From CAYJBP01 sp964368605 (GTDB taxonomy: Bacteria > Bacillota > Dehalobacteriia > UBA4068): a stretch of DNA of 35,519 nt. Location: positions 1 through 35,519 of the forward strand of contig CAYJBP010000011.1 of assembly GCA_964368605.1 (NCBI GenBank), read 5' to 3'. Both the position numbers and the translations under genes were made by a program. Under the pieces are notes generated by a model that did no database searches, was not told the DNA's origin, and was given only the letters and a program-made list of their open reading frames with translations. Below are positions 15,059 to 22,106 of the stretch, piece after piece. Position 1 is the first letter of the stretch, and the number at the start of each line of letters is the position of its first letter.

Positions 15059-16516
15059 TTATTCTTCGGCAATATCTTGGCTTTGGTCGGTATCCGGCTG
15101 CGTTTGCTCGCTAATATCAATTGCATTCTGTTGTGGCTCGGCCAAAATTGCCGGTGCAGCATTAGGCATAGCATTCTTTTTGACAAAGGCGGCTAAATCC
15201 TCATATTTTTTAAGCCAGGTAATTAAATAAATATTATCGCAATCATGCTTAGCCAATTCATTTAAAATTGTTTGATCATCATTAGAAGTGATTACCGTGA
15301 TATGCTCGGGATCTACGCCGGCATACTGTAAACGTAAAGCTGTATCATAGCATACAGTTCCCGAAAAGCAAATATAGTGCACTATATCGGACTTAATTAA
15401 GCTATCGAAATCACAATCATAGGCATAAAATGTATTGGTATAAAAAGGCTCAAAGTCGGTAAGCTCGTCTAAGCCCAGCATAAAAATTTTGGGCTTTTTA
15501 TCGGCTGCTATATGGTTTAAGGCACTTTGTAAAGTCTCTGGATTTTCTTGTTTCATCCTTAAATATTTAATGGTTTTGCTGCCAAATTCAATATTTTCCA
15601 TCCTGCCACCGATATTTTTAAAAGTATTAAGCGCCTTGGCAATTAGTGGCTCTTCGATATCAAATTGCTTGGCAATGGCGATGGCGGCACTATAACAGTA
15701 CAAAAAATGGGGAGCCGCATAATTGAAATGGAATTTAGCATTTTTATAATTAAAATATTGCTCTTTAAAATCAATTGCTTTGATTTGATAATCGGGCTTT
15801 TCTTGCGAGGCAAATTGACAATTTGGGCAGCTAAAATTGCCGATATTTGCCAGATTATAATAAGCAAAATTAAGGGCATGCCCACAATTAGGACAAGGCA
15901 TTGTAACCGACCAAAAATCATTTAACTCAAAGCTGGCCGCATGATGTGCCACGCTATAATAAATGGTTTTGCCGGCAAACTTACTTAAATGGGCAGAAAT
16001 CGGCTCTTCATTATTTAAGTACAAACAGATATCTTCATTTAATACCGATTTTATTTTGCGATAGATAATATTGGGTTCGCCATTGCGCTGCACCTGGTCT
16101 TTTTGTATATTAGTTATGCAAATATGGCCTGGTTTTAATTGCTCGGCAATAAGTGGTAAAAAGCGCTCGTCGGTTTCCAGCAAAATATAATCTTTTTTGA
16201 TATTACCGGCCAGCGAAGCATAGCGCAAAAGGCTGGTGGCTACCCCGGTTATCACATTTGCCCCTTCGATATTAACTGCCAAGGGCTTTTGAGCCAGCTC
16301 AAAAATGCGTGCCACCAAATTTGTAGTGGTCGATTTGCCATTAGTGCCGGTAATAAAAATGGTATTTTCCGGCTTAATATTACCTAAATGAGCAATAAGC
16401 TGGGGATCTATCTTCATTGCTAAAGCGCCGGGCAAATTTGTGCCCCGCTCCTTGGCTATCAATTTTACGGCAAATAATGATAATTTACCCAACCATAATG
16501 CTAATAAAAAACGCAT
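15059..16516 (-). CDS. murT: MurT-like Mur ligase (lipid II isoglutaminyl synthase subunit)
   Basis: This 485-residue Mur-ligase-fold enzyme would activate the D-Glu alpha-carboxyl of lipid II stem peptides for amidation. The P-loop GTNGKSTTT lies at residues 57-65. NIQKDQVQRNGEP near 136-148 matches the RDQLDRYGE region. A four-cysteine zinc ribbon typical of MurT is present (C208-P-N-C211 and C230-P-N-C233). The C-terminal DUF1727 domain (about 300-450) ends in a Gln/Asp-rich tail. The N terminus is hydrophobic, as in other MurT proteins. AGGAGG precedes ATG. The gene is co-transcribed with a GatD lacking catalytic residues, so its amide donor is uncertain. Confidence 0.88.
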   Translation of the reverse strand: MRFLLALWLGKLSLFAVKLIAKERGTNLPGALAMKIDPQLIAHLGNIKPENTIFITGTNGKSTTTNLVARIFELAQKPLAVNIEGANVITGVATSLLRYASLAGNIKKDYILLETDERFLPLIAEQLKPGHICITNIQKDQVQRNGEPNIIYRKIKSVLNEDICLYLNNEEPISAHLSKFAGKTIYYSVAHHAASFELNDFWSVTMPCPNCGHALNFAYYNLANIGNFSCPNCQFASQEKPDYQIKAIDFKEQYFNYKNAKFHFNYAAPHFLYCYSAAIAIAKQFDIEEPLIAKALNTFKNIGGRMENIEFGSKTIKYLRMKQENPETLQSALNHIAADKKPKIFMLGLDELTDFEPFYTNTFYAYDCDFDSLIKSDIVHYICFSGTVCYDTALRLQYAGVDPEHITVITSNDDQTILNELAKHDCDNIYLITWLKKYEDLAAFVKKNAMPNAAPAILAEPQQNAIDISEQTQPDTDQSQDIAEE

Positions 16517-16535
16517 AAGCCCCTCCTAAACTTTA

Positions 16536-16583
16536 TTAAACTGCCATTATTACTATTATAACTAATTTTTAGCAGTTTAACAA
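16536..16583 (-). promoter_or_regulatory. murT-gatD promoter with flanking inverted repeat
   Basis: Minus-strand TTGTTA (16578-16583), 17 bp and TATAAT (16555-16560) form a good sigma-A promoter about 40 bases before murT. An inverted repeat TTAAACTGC (16536-16544) and GCAGTTTAA (16572-16580) brackets the -10 and touches the -35, which could be an operator. Confidence 0.65.
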
Positions 16584-16630
16584 GAAAAAATTGTCGAATA
16601 TTACTTAAAAAATACGGGCTTAAGCAGCCA

Positions 16631-17863
16631 TTATATTATTAGAACCTGCATGATACTATAAAATGCCGCCTGCACTACCCCCCAAAAGGTATAGCGTTCC
16701 ATTTCCTCGGCAGCCAATAATTCAATTTCGGTCAGTATGCCCTGACCATTATCAAAAGTAGCCCGGCCAATAACCTGATCTTTAAGGATAGGGGTAGATA
16801 TTTTATCGGGAATATCAAAGCTGGGTTCGCCTAAATACTCGGTATCTATCGGCGTAAGTATTTTTACATCATTGCCATAAAGGGCATTAATCATATCCCC
16901 TTGACCGTTTACCACAGGAATTTTTGTAGCAATTTCCCCAAATAAAGCTACAGTTTGCAAGCTAAAATTATCGAAACCAAAATCCAACATTTCCGACATA
17001 TCGGTATACATATCTTCCGAATTTAAAACCACACCAATTAAGCGCATGCCATTACGGGTGGCCGAGCCAACCAAGCAGCTACCGGCAGGGTCTGTATAAC
17101 CGGTTTTTACACCATCGGCACCGCTATATTGCTGTAATAAATTATTATGATTAAAAAAGGTGCGATCATAGTCATTTTCCTGCCAGGGCATGGTATAGCC
17201 GTCGGCGGATATTAATGTATTAAACATGGGGTTTTTAATAGCCTCACGCGTGATAAAAGCCAAATCATAGGCCGAAGAATAATGCTCATCATCATGCAGG
17301 CCATGGGGATTAGTCCAATTACTATCGCTTAGCCCTAATTCTGCCGTGCGTGCATTCATCATAGCGGCAAACTCTTCTTCCGTACCTGCTACCGCCATTG
17401 CCAATGATTGCGCAGCGTCATTAGCCGAACGCAACATGGTGGCATAGAGCAAATCCTCAATGGTATGGGTTTCGCCGGGCTCCAGCCAAATGCTTGATTC
17501 GCCAACATTAGCAAAATCCTCCGGCAAAGTAAAAGTTTGCTTCAAATCGCTAAAATGCTCTAAGGTAAGCATGGCCGTTAATATCTTGGTTGTGCTGGCC
17601 ATAGGCAGGCTTTGATGCTCATTATGAGCATATAAAACCTGGCCGCTTTCGGCATCGATTAAAATAGCAGCAGCAGCATCAACACTTAAGGTTAGCGGCA
17701 ATTGCTCGTTTAAATCAGCAGCTGCAGTATCATCACCTTCTGCTGCGATGCTTTCGTCTTGAGTATCTGCAATATCATTGTCGTCCTCGGCCGCCCAAAC
17801 TGTTTGATTGAGGGCTATCATCAATAAAAAGGCCAGGCTAAGACCTATAAAAAGTTTTTTCAT
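16631..17863 (-). CDS. Penicillin-binding D-alanyl-D-alanine carboxypeptidase
   Basis: This 410-residue S11-family peptidase (DacF/PBP5 type) trims terminal D-Ala from peptidoglycan stems outside the membrane. The signal peptide covers residues 1-24 and ends VWA before AEDD. An acidic linker (about 25-55) follows. Active-site motifs are S90-TTK93, S146-A-N148 and K253-T-G255, all intact. A PBP5 C-terminal-like beta domain covers about 300-390, and a short hydrophobic end suggests membrane anchoring. GAGG precedes ATG. The gene is monocistronic and lies between murT-gatD and gerW. Whether it serves growth or spore cortex cannot be told. Confidence 0.92.
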   Translation of the reverse strand: MKKLFIGLSLAFLLMIALNQTVWAAEDDNDIADTQDESIAAEGDDTAAADLNEQLPLTLSVDAAAAILIDAESGQVLYAHNEHQSLPMASTTKILTAMLTLEHFSDLKQTFTLPEDFANVGESSIWLEPGETHTIEDLLYATMLRSANDAAQSLAMAVAGTEEEFAAMMNARTAELGLSDSNWTNPHGLHDDEHYSSAYDLAFITREAIKNPMFNTLISADGYTMPWQENDYDRTFFNHNNLLQQYSGADGVKTGYTDPAGSCLVGSATRNGMRLIGVVLNSEDMYTDMSEMLDFGFDNFSLQTVALFGEIATKIPVVNGQGDMINALYGNDVKILTPIDTEYLGEPSFDIPDKISTPILKDQVIGRATFDNGQGILTEIELLAAEEMERYTFWGVVQAAFYSIMQVLII

Positions 17864-17925
17864 TATATATCCTCTATAAAAAATAGTTTTTCGTCAAAAT
17901 ATCCTTAAATAATACAATTTCTTGA

Positions 17926-17962
17926 ATAAAAAAAATAATCCTGCCCTTTAAACAGAATTATT
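17926..17962 (-). terminator. Terminator of the DUF2953-gerW operon
   Basis: Read on the minus strand, AATAATTCTG pairs with CAGGATTATT (one G-U pair) around a TTTAAAGGG loop. A run of eight T follows. It lies about 20 bases after the gerW stop. Confidence 0.75.
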
Positions 17963-17982
17963 TTAATTAATTGTAATAATAT

Positions 17983-18366
17983 TTAATTTTTACTAGCCTC
18001 TGTAGGCAAAAACTTTTTGATTTGCTCGGCCAATAATGGTACCGCTTCGATTGTTTTATCTAAAGATGTTGAACCGGAAACCGGAATTAAACGGACATTA
18101 TCTTCCTGCAAAACCAAAAAAGCCATTGGCTGCAAGGATATCCCAGCACCACTCCCACCGGCAAAAGCAATATTTTCGCCCTTAATTTTAGTAGCATATT
18201 CGCCGCCACCTGCAACAAAACCGCAGCTAATCTTAGATACCGGAATTACCGATATGCCATTATTACTTTGAATTATATCGCCAATAATAGTATTTACATC
18301 TAAAATTTGTCTTAAGCTATCCATGGCCGTTTTTAATAATTGTTGAATTTCATTTTCCGTGCTCAT
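17983..18366 (-). CDS. GerW/YtfJ family sporulation protein
   Basis: This 127-residue cytosolic protein has a helical N terminus (LLKTAMDSLRQILDV), then the conserved glycine-rich core ISCGFVAGGGEY (about 60-72), GGSGAGISLQPMAFLVL (about 90-106) and VRLIPV. These define the YtfJ/GerW family. In Bacillus GerW is a forespore protein needed for germination. Homologues also occur in non-sporulating bacteria, so the family alone does not prove sporulation. ATG overlaps the preceding stop as ATGA, which couples it to the DUF2953 gene, the same order as ytfI-ytfJ. Confidence 0.9.
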   Translation of the reverse strand: MSTENEIQQLLKTAMDSLRQILDVNTIIGDIIQSNNGISVIPVSKISCGFVAGGGEYATKIKGENIAFAGGSGAGISLQPMAFLVLQEDNVRLIPVSGSTSLDKTIEAVPLLAEQIKKFLPTEASKN

Positions 18367-18845
18367 TTTTGCCTCCTTTTTAAATATAGCAATATTAGCC
18401 CTTTAAGAATAATATCACCTAAATAGATGCTAAATATGCATTTAAAGTAATAATTATCTTGATTATTTATTCCGATTTGCGGTAGCCTACTATATCCTTG
18501 AATCATATTAAAAAGCGGAGCTAAAGATACATAACTAATCATACACATAAAGCCCATATTTATAGCCGAGATTGCATTGTCTATTTGCGGATAATTAATA
18601 ATTAATTGCTCAAAATAAACTCGCCTTAAAAATAATCTTTTATGCTTAATAATAGCTTTAATGATCGCTTTTGATTTTTTATTATTGCTAGTTTTTGGCT
18701 TATAATAAAGCCTATAGCAGCAATATTTATTCTTATTAAAAGGATAGATGCTAAACAAAACATAATCAGCCCGGCTACAAATTTGAATATTAATTTTAAT
18801 AAAATATAATAAAACTAAGCCGACTAAAATTAAAAAAATTTTCAT
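18363..18845 (-). CDS. DUF2953-like membrane protein (YtfI type)
   Basis: This 160-residue protein has an N-terminal membrane helix (FLILVGLVLLYFI), a basic middle region (residues 50-75) and a C-terminal half holding ISIYLGDIILKGLILLYLKRRQK-like segments, where the DUF2953 signature IxLGDIIL lies. The family sits upstream of ytfJ in many spore formers, and that context carries much of the call. The gene is AT-richer than its neighbours. A weak promoter TTGCCA-18-TATATA can be seen upstream. Confidence 0.75.
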   Translation of the reverse strand: MKIFLILVGLVLLYFIKINIQICSRADYVLFSIYPFNKNKYCCYRLYYKPKTSNNKKSKAIIKAIIKHKRLFLRRVYFEQLIINYPQIDNAISAINMGFMCMISYVSLAPLFNMIQGYSRLPQIGINNQDNYYFKCIFSIYLGDIILKGLILLYLKRRQK

Positions 18846-18996
18846 AAAAGACCTCAGAATAAATATTTTAATAATTATTTTGAGCTTTTTTTGGCTTTAT
18901 ATACAAAAACTCAGCAATACTTGGCAACTTTTCCCCTAAAAACTTTGCTTAAATTAAGAAAAAGCGGCCGATGCTGCTAAAGAAAAGGGGTTCATA

Positions 18997-20145
18997 ATGG
19001 CTAAGAACATGTATTTTGGCATAAATAATCAAGCTCGGCAAGTAAAAAACATCTTTATTGGTTTAAATGGTAAAGCTCGCAAAATTAAGCATGCTTATAT
19101 TGGTGTAAATAATGTAGCCAAAGAATTTTATGGGTTTGATCCGCAAATCTATAAATACAGCTCGAGTTTAAGCAGTATTTCGCCCACTTTTTTTAATGCG
19201 GCCAATGCCGATCAAAGTGGACATGCTGCTTTTATAGCCTACTTAACGGATATCGATAGCCCCACAACTTTATCTACAAAAGGTTATTATTATAGTACAA
19301 CTTTAGCCCGGAGCAATATTTTTCTTACCCTGGCCGCTAAAAACAGTTGTGGTAGCGGTATTAGCAGTTATTTATTATTTGCCGGCGGCCAAAATGCTAG
19401 CAATAGCGTAATAAATACCGTAACTTCATTTAGAATTGTAAACCGCACCCGTACTACCCCTACTGCTTTAAGCATGGCACGTGCAAATATTAGTGCAGCT
19501 AAGGCATATACCAATTATTGTTTGTTTATCGGCGGCCAAGAAAACAGTAATTATTCATCTACGGTTGATGCCTATAGCACCAATTTAAGCCGCACTACAG
19601 CCGGCTCCTTATCAACAGCTAAGGCCAAGGCCGCAGCAATTGGCATTGGCTATTATGCTTTAGTTTTAGGTGGCCATAATGATAATGGCAATAGTAATAG
19701 TTTTGAGTTATACTCTAATGCTTTAAGCAAAACCACAGGTAGCAGCCATCAATATTATCAGAAAAAACATATGGCAGCAGCTGTAGCAGGTAATATTGCC
19801 CTTTTTGCCGGCGGCATTGATGCCCAGAATAATTTTAGTAGCCAAGTTATTCCGATTACCCATAATGGTGTGCGGATGACAGAAGTTAGTTTAAGTGAAC
19901 CAAGAGCTTATATGGCGGCCGGTTCAACGGCAAATCATGCTTTATTTGGTGGCGGTGCTAATGCCAATAATTTGGCAAGCACATTGGTAGAAAGCTTTAA
20001 CAATAATCTGATTAGAAAAACCCAAACCCCATTTACTTATGCCAGAAAAGAAATTAGCGCAGCTAAAGCAGGTGATTATATTATGTTTGCTGGTGGTAAT
20101 CATAGTTTAGCCACGGATTATCCGGAATTATACTATGAACAATAA
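18997..20145 (+). CDS. Phage tail-fibre-like beta-propeller (kelch-like) protein
   Basis: This is a 382-residue protein. The N terminus holds three repeats of about 14 residues (YFGINNQARQVKN, FIGLNGKARKIKH, YIGVNNVAKEFYG; residues 5-46), a module seen at the start of phage and prophage tail proteins in Bacillota. From about residue 90 there are five or six repeats of about 45-50 residues centred on LFAGGQN, FIGGQE, LVLGGHND, LFAGGID, LFGGGAN and MFAGGNH. Each is flanked by LS.AR...AA and Y...L.R patterns, predicting a kelch-like propeller. A receptor-binding or adhesin role is inferred. AAAAGGGG precedes ATG. The phage-type genes 20160 and 20817 follow closely. Confidence 0.7.
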   Translation: MAKNMYFGINNQARQVKNIFIGLNGKARKIKHAYIGVNNVAKEFYGFDPQIYKYSSSLSSISPTFFNAANADQSGHAAFIAYLTDIDSPTTLSTKGYYYSTTLARSNIFLTLAAKNSCGSGISSYLLFAGGQNASNSVINTVTSFRIVNRTRTTPTALSMARANISAAKAYTNYCLFIGGQENSNYSSTVDAYSTNLSRTTAGSLSTAKAKAAAIGIGYYALVLGGHNDNGNSNSFELYSNALSKTTGSSHQYYQKKHMAAAVAGNIALFAGGIDAQNNFSSQVIPITHNGVRMTEVSLSEPRAYMAAGSTANHALFGGGANANNLASTLVESFNNNLIRKTQTPFTYARKEISAAKAGDYIMFAGGNHSLATDYPELYYEQ

Positions 20146-20159
20146 AGGAGGAATTTTTG

Positions 20160-20804
20160 ATGAAAAAGATTGAGTTTTATGATGGTAGCAAAACCTATAT
20201 GTATCCGAATGGGGAAATCGCCAGCCCCGAACGGGTACAGGCCGATTTTCCCGCTTGTTTGCTATTTCCGCATATTGTAGAAACAGATAGCGCAGGGCAA
20301 GTATTATTTTCCTTAGAAAATTTGGCGGCCGTGGCATCGCTTTATGATTTAGAAGATGATTTAAATACAGATTTAGTTACAGAAACAGACATGACAAAAA
20401 CCGTAACATTAAGTAGTGATTTTGCGCAAGCGAATGCTTTGATGGATGAGCAAATGCTTAATAGTGCTATGCCGCAAAACAATACCGAATTAGCATCTGC
20501 CGAGCCGCAAATAAAAGCCGACTTAAATAATCAGCTTTTGCCTTTGATTACAAAAATTGAAAATTTAAGAAATACGCCCCCTACACCATCCATGCCCAGC
20601 GCCGAAGAAAGAATAGCTGCAGCCTTGGAATTTCAAAACCTATTGGCATTACCCGATCAAGAGGCGGCTACTGAAACAAATCCAAGCTTAACAGCAATGG
20701 TTCAAAAGAACTTTGAGCAGGGATTATGGTCTGAGCAAATGCTAAATATAGCGGTTCAAAAGGGGCAAATTACAAGTATGAATATTGCCGAAATAAAAAT
20801 ATAG
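20160..20804 (+). CDS. Phage-type tail-associated hypothetical protein
   Basis: This is a 214-residue soluble protein. Its N terminus (KIEFYDGSKTYMYPNGEIA then DFPACLLFPHIVETD) resembles short proteins found between tail fibre and lysis genes in prophages of gut Bacillota. The rest is acidic, alanine-rich and probably helical. I chose ATG at 20160 with AGGAGG eight bases upstream; a TTG three bases earlier is the alternative. It starts 14 bases after the propeller gene and ends 12 before the lysin gene. Function is unknown; perhaps a chaperone or tail accessory factor. Confidence 0.65.
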   Translation: MKKIEFYDGSKTYMYPNGEIASPERVQADFPACLLFPHIVETDSAGQVLFSLENLAAVASLYDLEDDLNTDLVTETDMTKTVTLSSDFAQANALMDEQMLNSAMPQNNTELASAEPQIKADLNNQLLPLITKIENLRNTPPTPSMPSAEERIAAALEFQNLLALPDQEAATETNPSLTAMVQKNFEQGLWSEQMLNIAVQKGQITSMNIAEIKI

Positions 20805-20816
20805 GAGGCCAGTATT

Positions 20817-21851
20817 ATGTCAACAATTTTGAAATCCTATGCCAAAACCGATATTGCCAGAATTGAGATATTGGTTACAAATTGTCAAAAAAGCATGGCC
20901 GATATTGCCGCCATGAAGCCGGAAGCCGATTTAATCGTAAATGGTGGCCCATATAGCGCCCCATATGAGCCAGATGGATTTTTAAAAGTTAAAGGCAAGC
21001 GTTTAGCCTATAGTTCCAGCTATACACCTATGGTCTTTGGTTGGGATAAAGGTGATGATATTGGCTATTTTAAAACAAATGATTTAGGTACATTAAACCC
21101 CGAAATTAAGCAAAATTATATTGGCGGCTTTGATTTAGTGGTAGATAATAAGCCATTGAGTAAAATTAATTGCCCTGAACAAATCAAAACTGCTCGGCCA
21201 CGCACAGCGATTGCCTTAACAGGTAAAGGATTGGCTATTTATTGCACCAATAAAAATGTAACACCCGAATATGTGGCAAAATATTTACATGAAGCAGGCT
21301 GCTGGGCGGCAACCTTGTTAGATGGTGGCGAAAATAGCCAGGCTATGGTTGGCAGCCAAAAAGTTGCAGCATTGGGAGCATCGAAAGTTCATAATTGGCT
21401 CTTGATTTATCTAAAAAGCGAGCTAAAAGAAAAAATCAAAACTGATGATGACCTGGCCTTAGGCTATGGGGTGGCAAGAGTATATTCGGCCGCTTTACAT
21501 GGTAAACAAATGATAAGCCCCAATTTTGCAATTAATGAATTTGCTTGTAAAGATGGTTCATCACTGATAGCAATTCATCAAAAACTGCCTCCAATATTGC
21601 AAAAAATCAGGGACAATTTTGGACGCCCGATGACAATTAGCAGTGCTTTTCGCAGCTATAGCCATAATAAAGCTGTAGGCGGAGCAACAAATAGTTATCA
21701 TATGTATGGCATGGCCGCAGATTTTTATATTAGCGGCATAAGCCCAAAAGAAATTGGCGAATATGCGCGCCAAATTATGCCCGATTATGGTGGTATAGGC
21801 ATCTATAATGGCTTTGTACATATTGATATAGGCGAAAAAAGGGACTGGTAA
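20817..21851 (+). CDS. NAGPA phosphodiester glycosidase-M15 peptidase fusion (phage-type lysin)
   Basis: This is a 344-residue, two-domain protein. The N-terminal half (about 1-205) is a phosphodiester glycosidase (NAGPA/DUF2233) domain: VNGGPYS near 41, RPRTAIALTGKGLAIY near 125-140 and LLDGGENSQAM near 165. The C-terminal half (about 235-344) is an M15 D,D-/L,D-peptidase with NEFACKDGS, SSAFRSYSHN, the zinc motif SYHMYGMAAD and FVHIDI. It has no signal peptide, so export would need a holin or particle. Cleavage of a wall-polymer phosphodiester sugar plus peptide cross-links is inferred. AGGAGG precedes ATG. Its stop overlaps a structured repeat. Confidence 0.8.
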   Translation: MSTILKSYAKTDIARIEILVTNCQKSMADIAAMKPEADLIVNGGPYSAPYEPDGFLKVKGKRLAYSSSYTPMVFGWDKGDDIGYFKTNDLGTLNPEIKQNYIGGFDLVVDNKPLSKINCPEQIKTARPRTAIALTGKGLAIYCTNKNVTPEYVAKYLHEAGCWAATLLDGGENSQAMVGSQKVAALGASKVHNWLLIYLKSELKEKIKTDDDLALGYGVARVYSAALHGKQMISPNFAINEFACKDGSSLIAIHQKLPPILQKIRDNFGRPMTISSAFRSYSHNKAVGGATNSYHMYGMAADFYISGISPKEIGEYARQIMPDYGGIGIYNGFVHIDIGEKRDW

Positions 21852-21915
21852 AAAGTTTTACTCAATTTTTTACAAAAAATTGCAGGGTTTTAGGGGCAGA
21901 GCCCCTAAGGTCTTA
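21851..21915 (+). repeat. 65-bp two-hairpin 3' element, copy B
   Basis: It starts on the last base of the lysin stop codon: AAAAGTTTTA, then the AT-rich palindrome 21863-21882, then the GC hairpin TTAGGGGC/GCCCCTAA (21890-21908), then AAGGTCTTA. It aligns without gaps to copy C in opposite orientation. Confidence 0.8.
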
Positions 21916-21916
21916 T

Positions 21917-21954
21917 AAATAAGGAGCTGTTGCATTGGCAACAGCTCCTTATTT
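21917..21954. terminator. 17-bp perfect hairpin between convergent lysin and mfd genes
   Basis: AAATAAGGAGCTGTTGC (21917-21933) and GCAACAGCTCCTTATTT (21938-21954) are exact complements around ATTG. With the A/T-rich ends it can stop transcription from either side. Confidence 0.75.
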
Positions 21955-22025
21955 ATATCCATGACGGTTAGTGTTTTTTGGCTTGATATTGTGGGCTGTT
22001 TTGGCTTTGCCAAAAAGCGCGGTTT

Positions 22026-22090
22026 TAAGACCTTGGGGGCCAGCCCCCAATGCCCCCGCAATTTTTTGTAAAAAATTGATTAAAACTTTT
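22026..22090 (-). repeat. 65-bp two-hairpin 3' element, copy C
   Basis: Read on the minus strand, 16 bases after the mfd stop: AAAAGTTTTA, the CAATTTTTT/AAAAAATTG palindrome, the GC hairpin TTGGGGGC/GCCCCCAA, then AAGGTCTTA. It has the same length as copy B. The stem pairs differ from B but pairing is kept. Confidence 0.8.
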
Positions 22091-22106
22091 AGAATTTATC
22101 GCTTAT

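Noticed and set aside
15643..15921. Minus-strand 92-codon ORF inside murT
   Set aside because: It is in a different frame within the well-supported MurT coding region and has no ribosome site or family features.
21851..22106. Possible insertion sequence or phage attachment site after the lysin gene
   Set aside because: There is no transposase and no clear target duplication. The repeats fit paired 3' elements of two convergent genes plus a bidirectional terminator.
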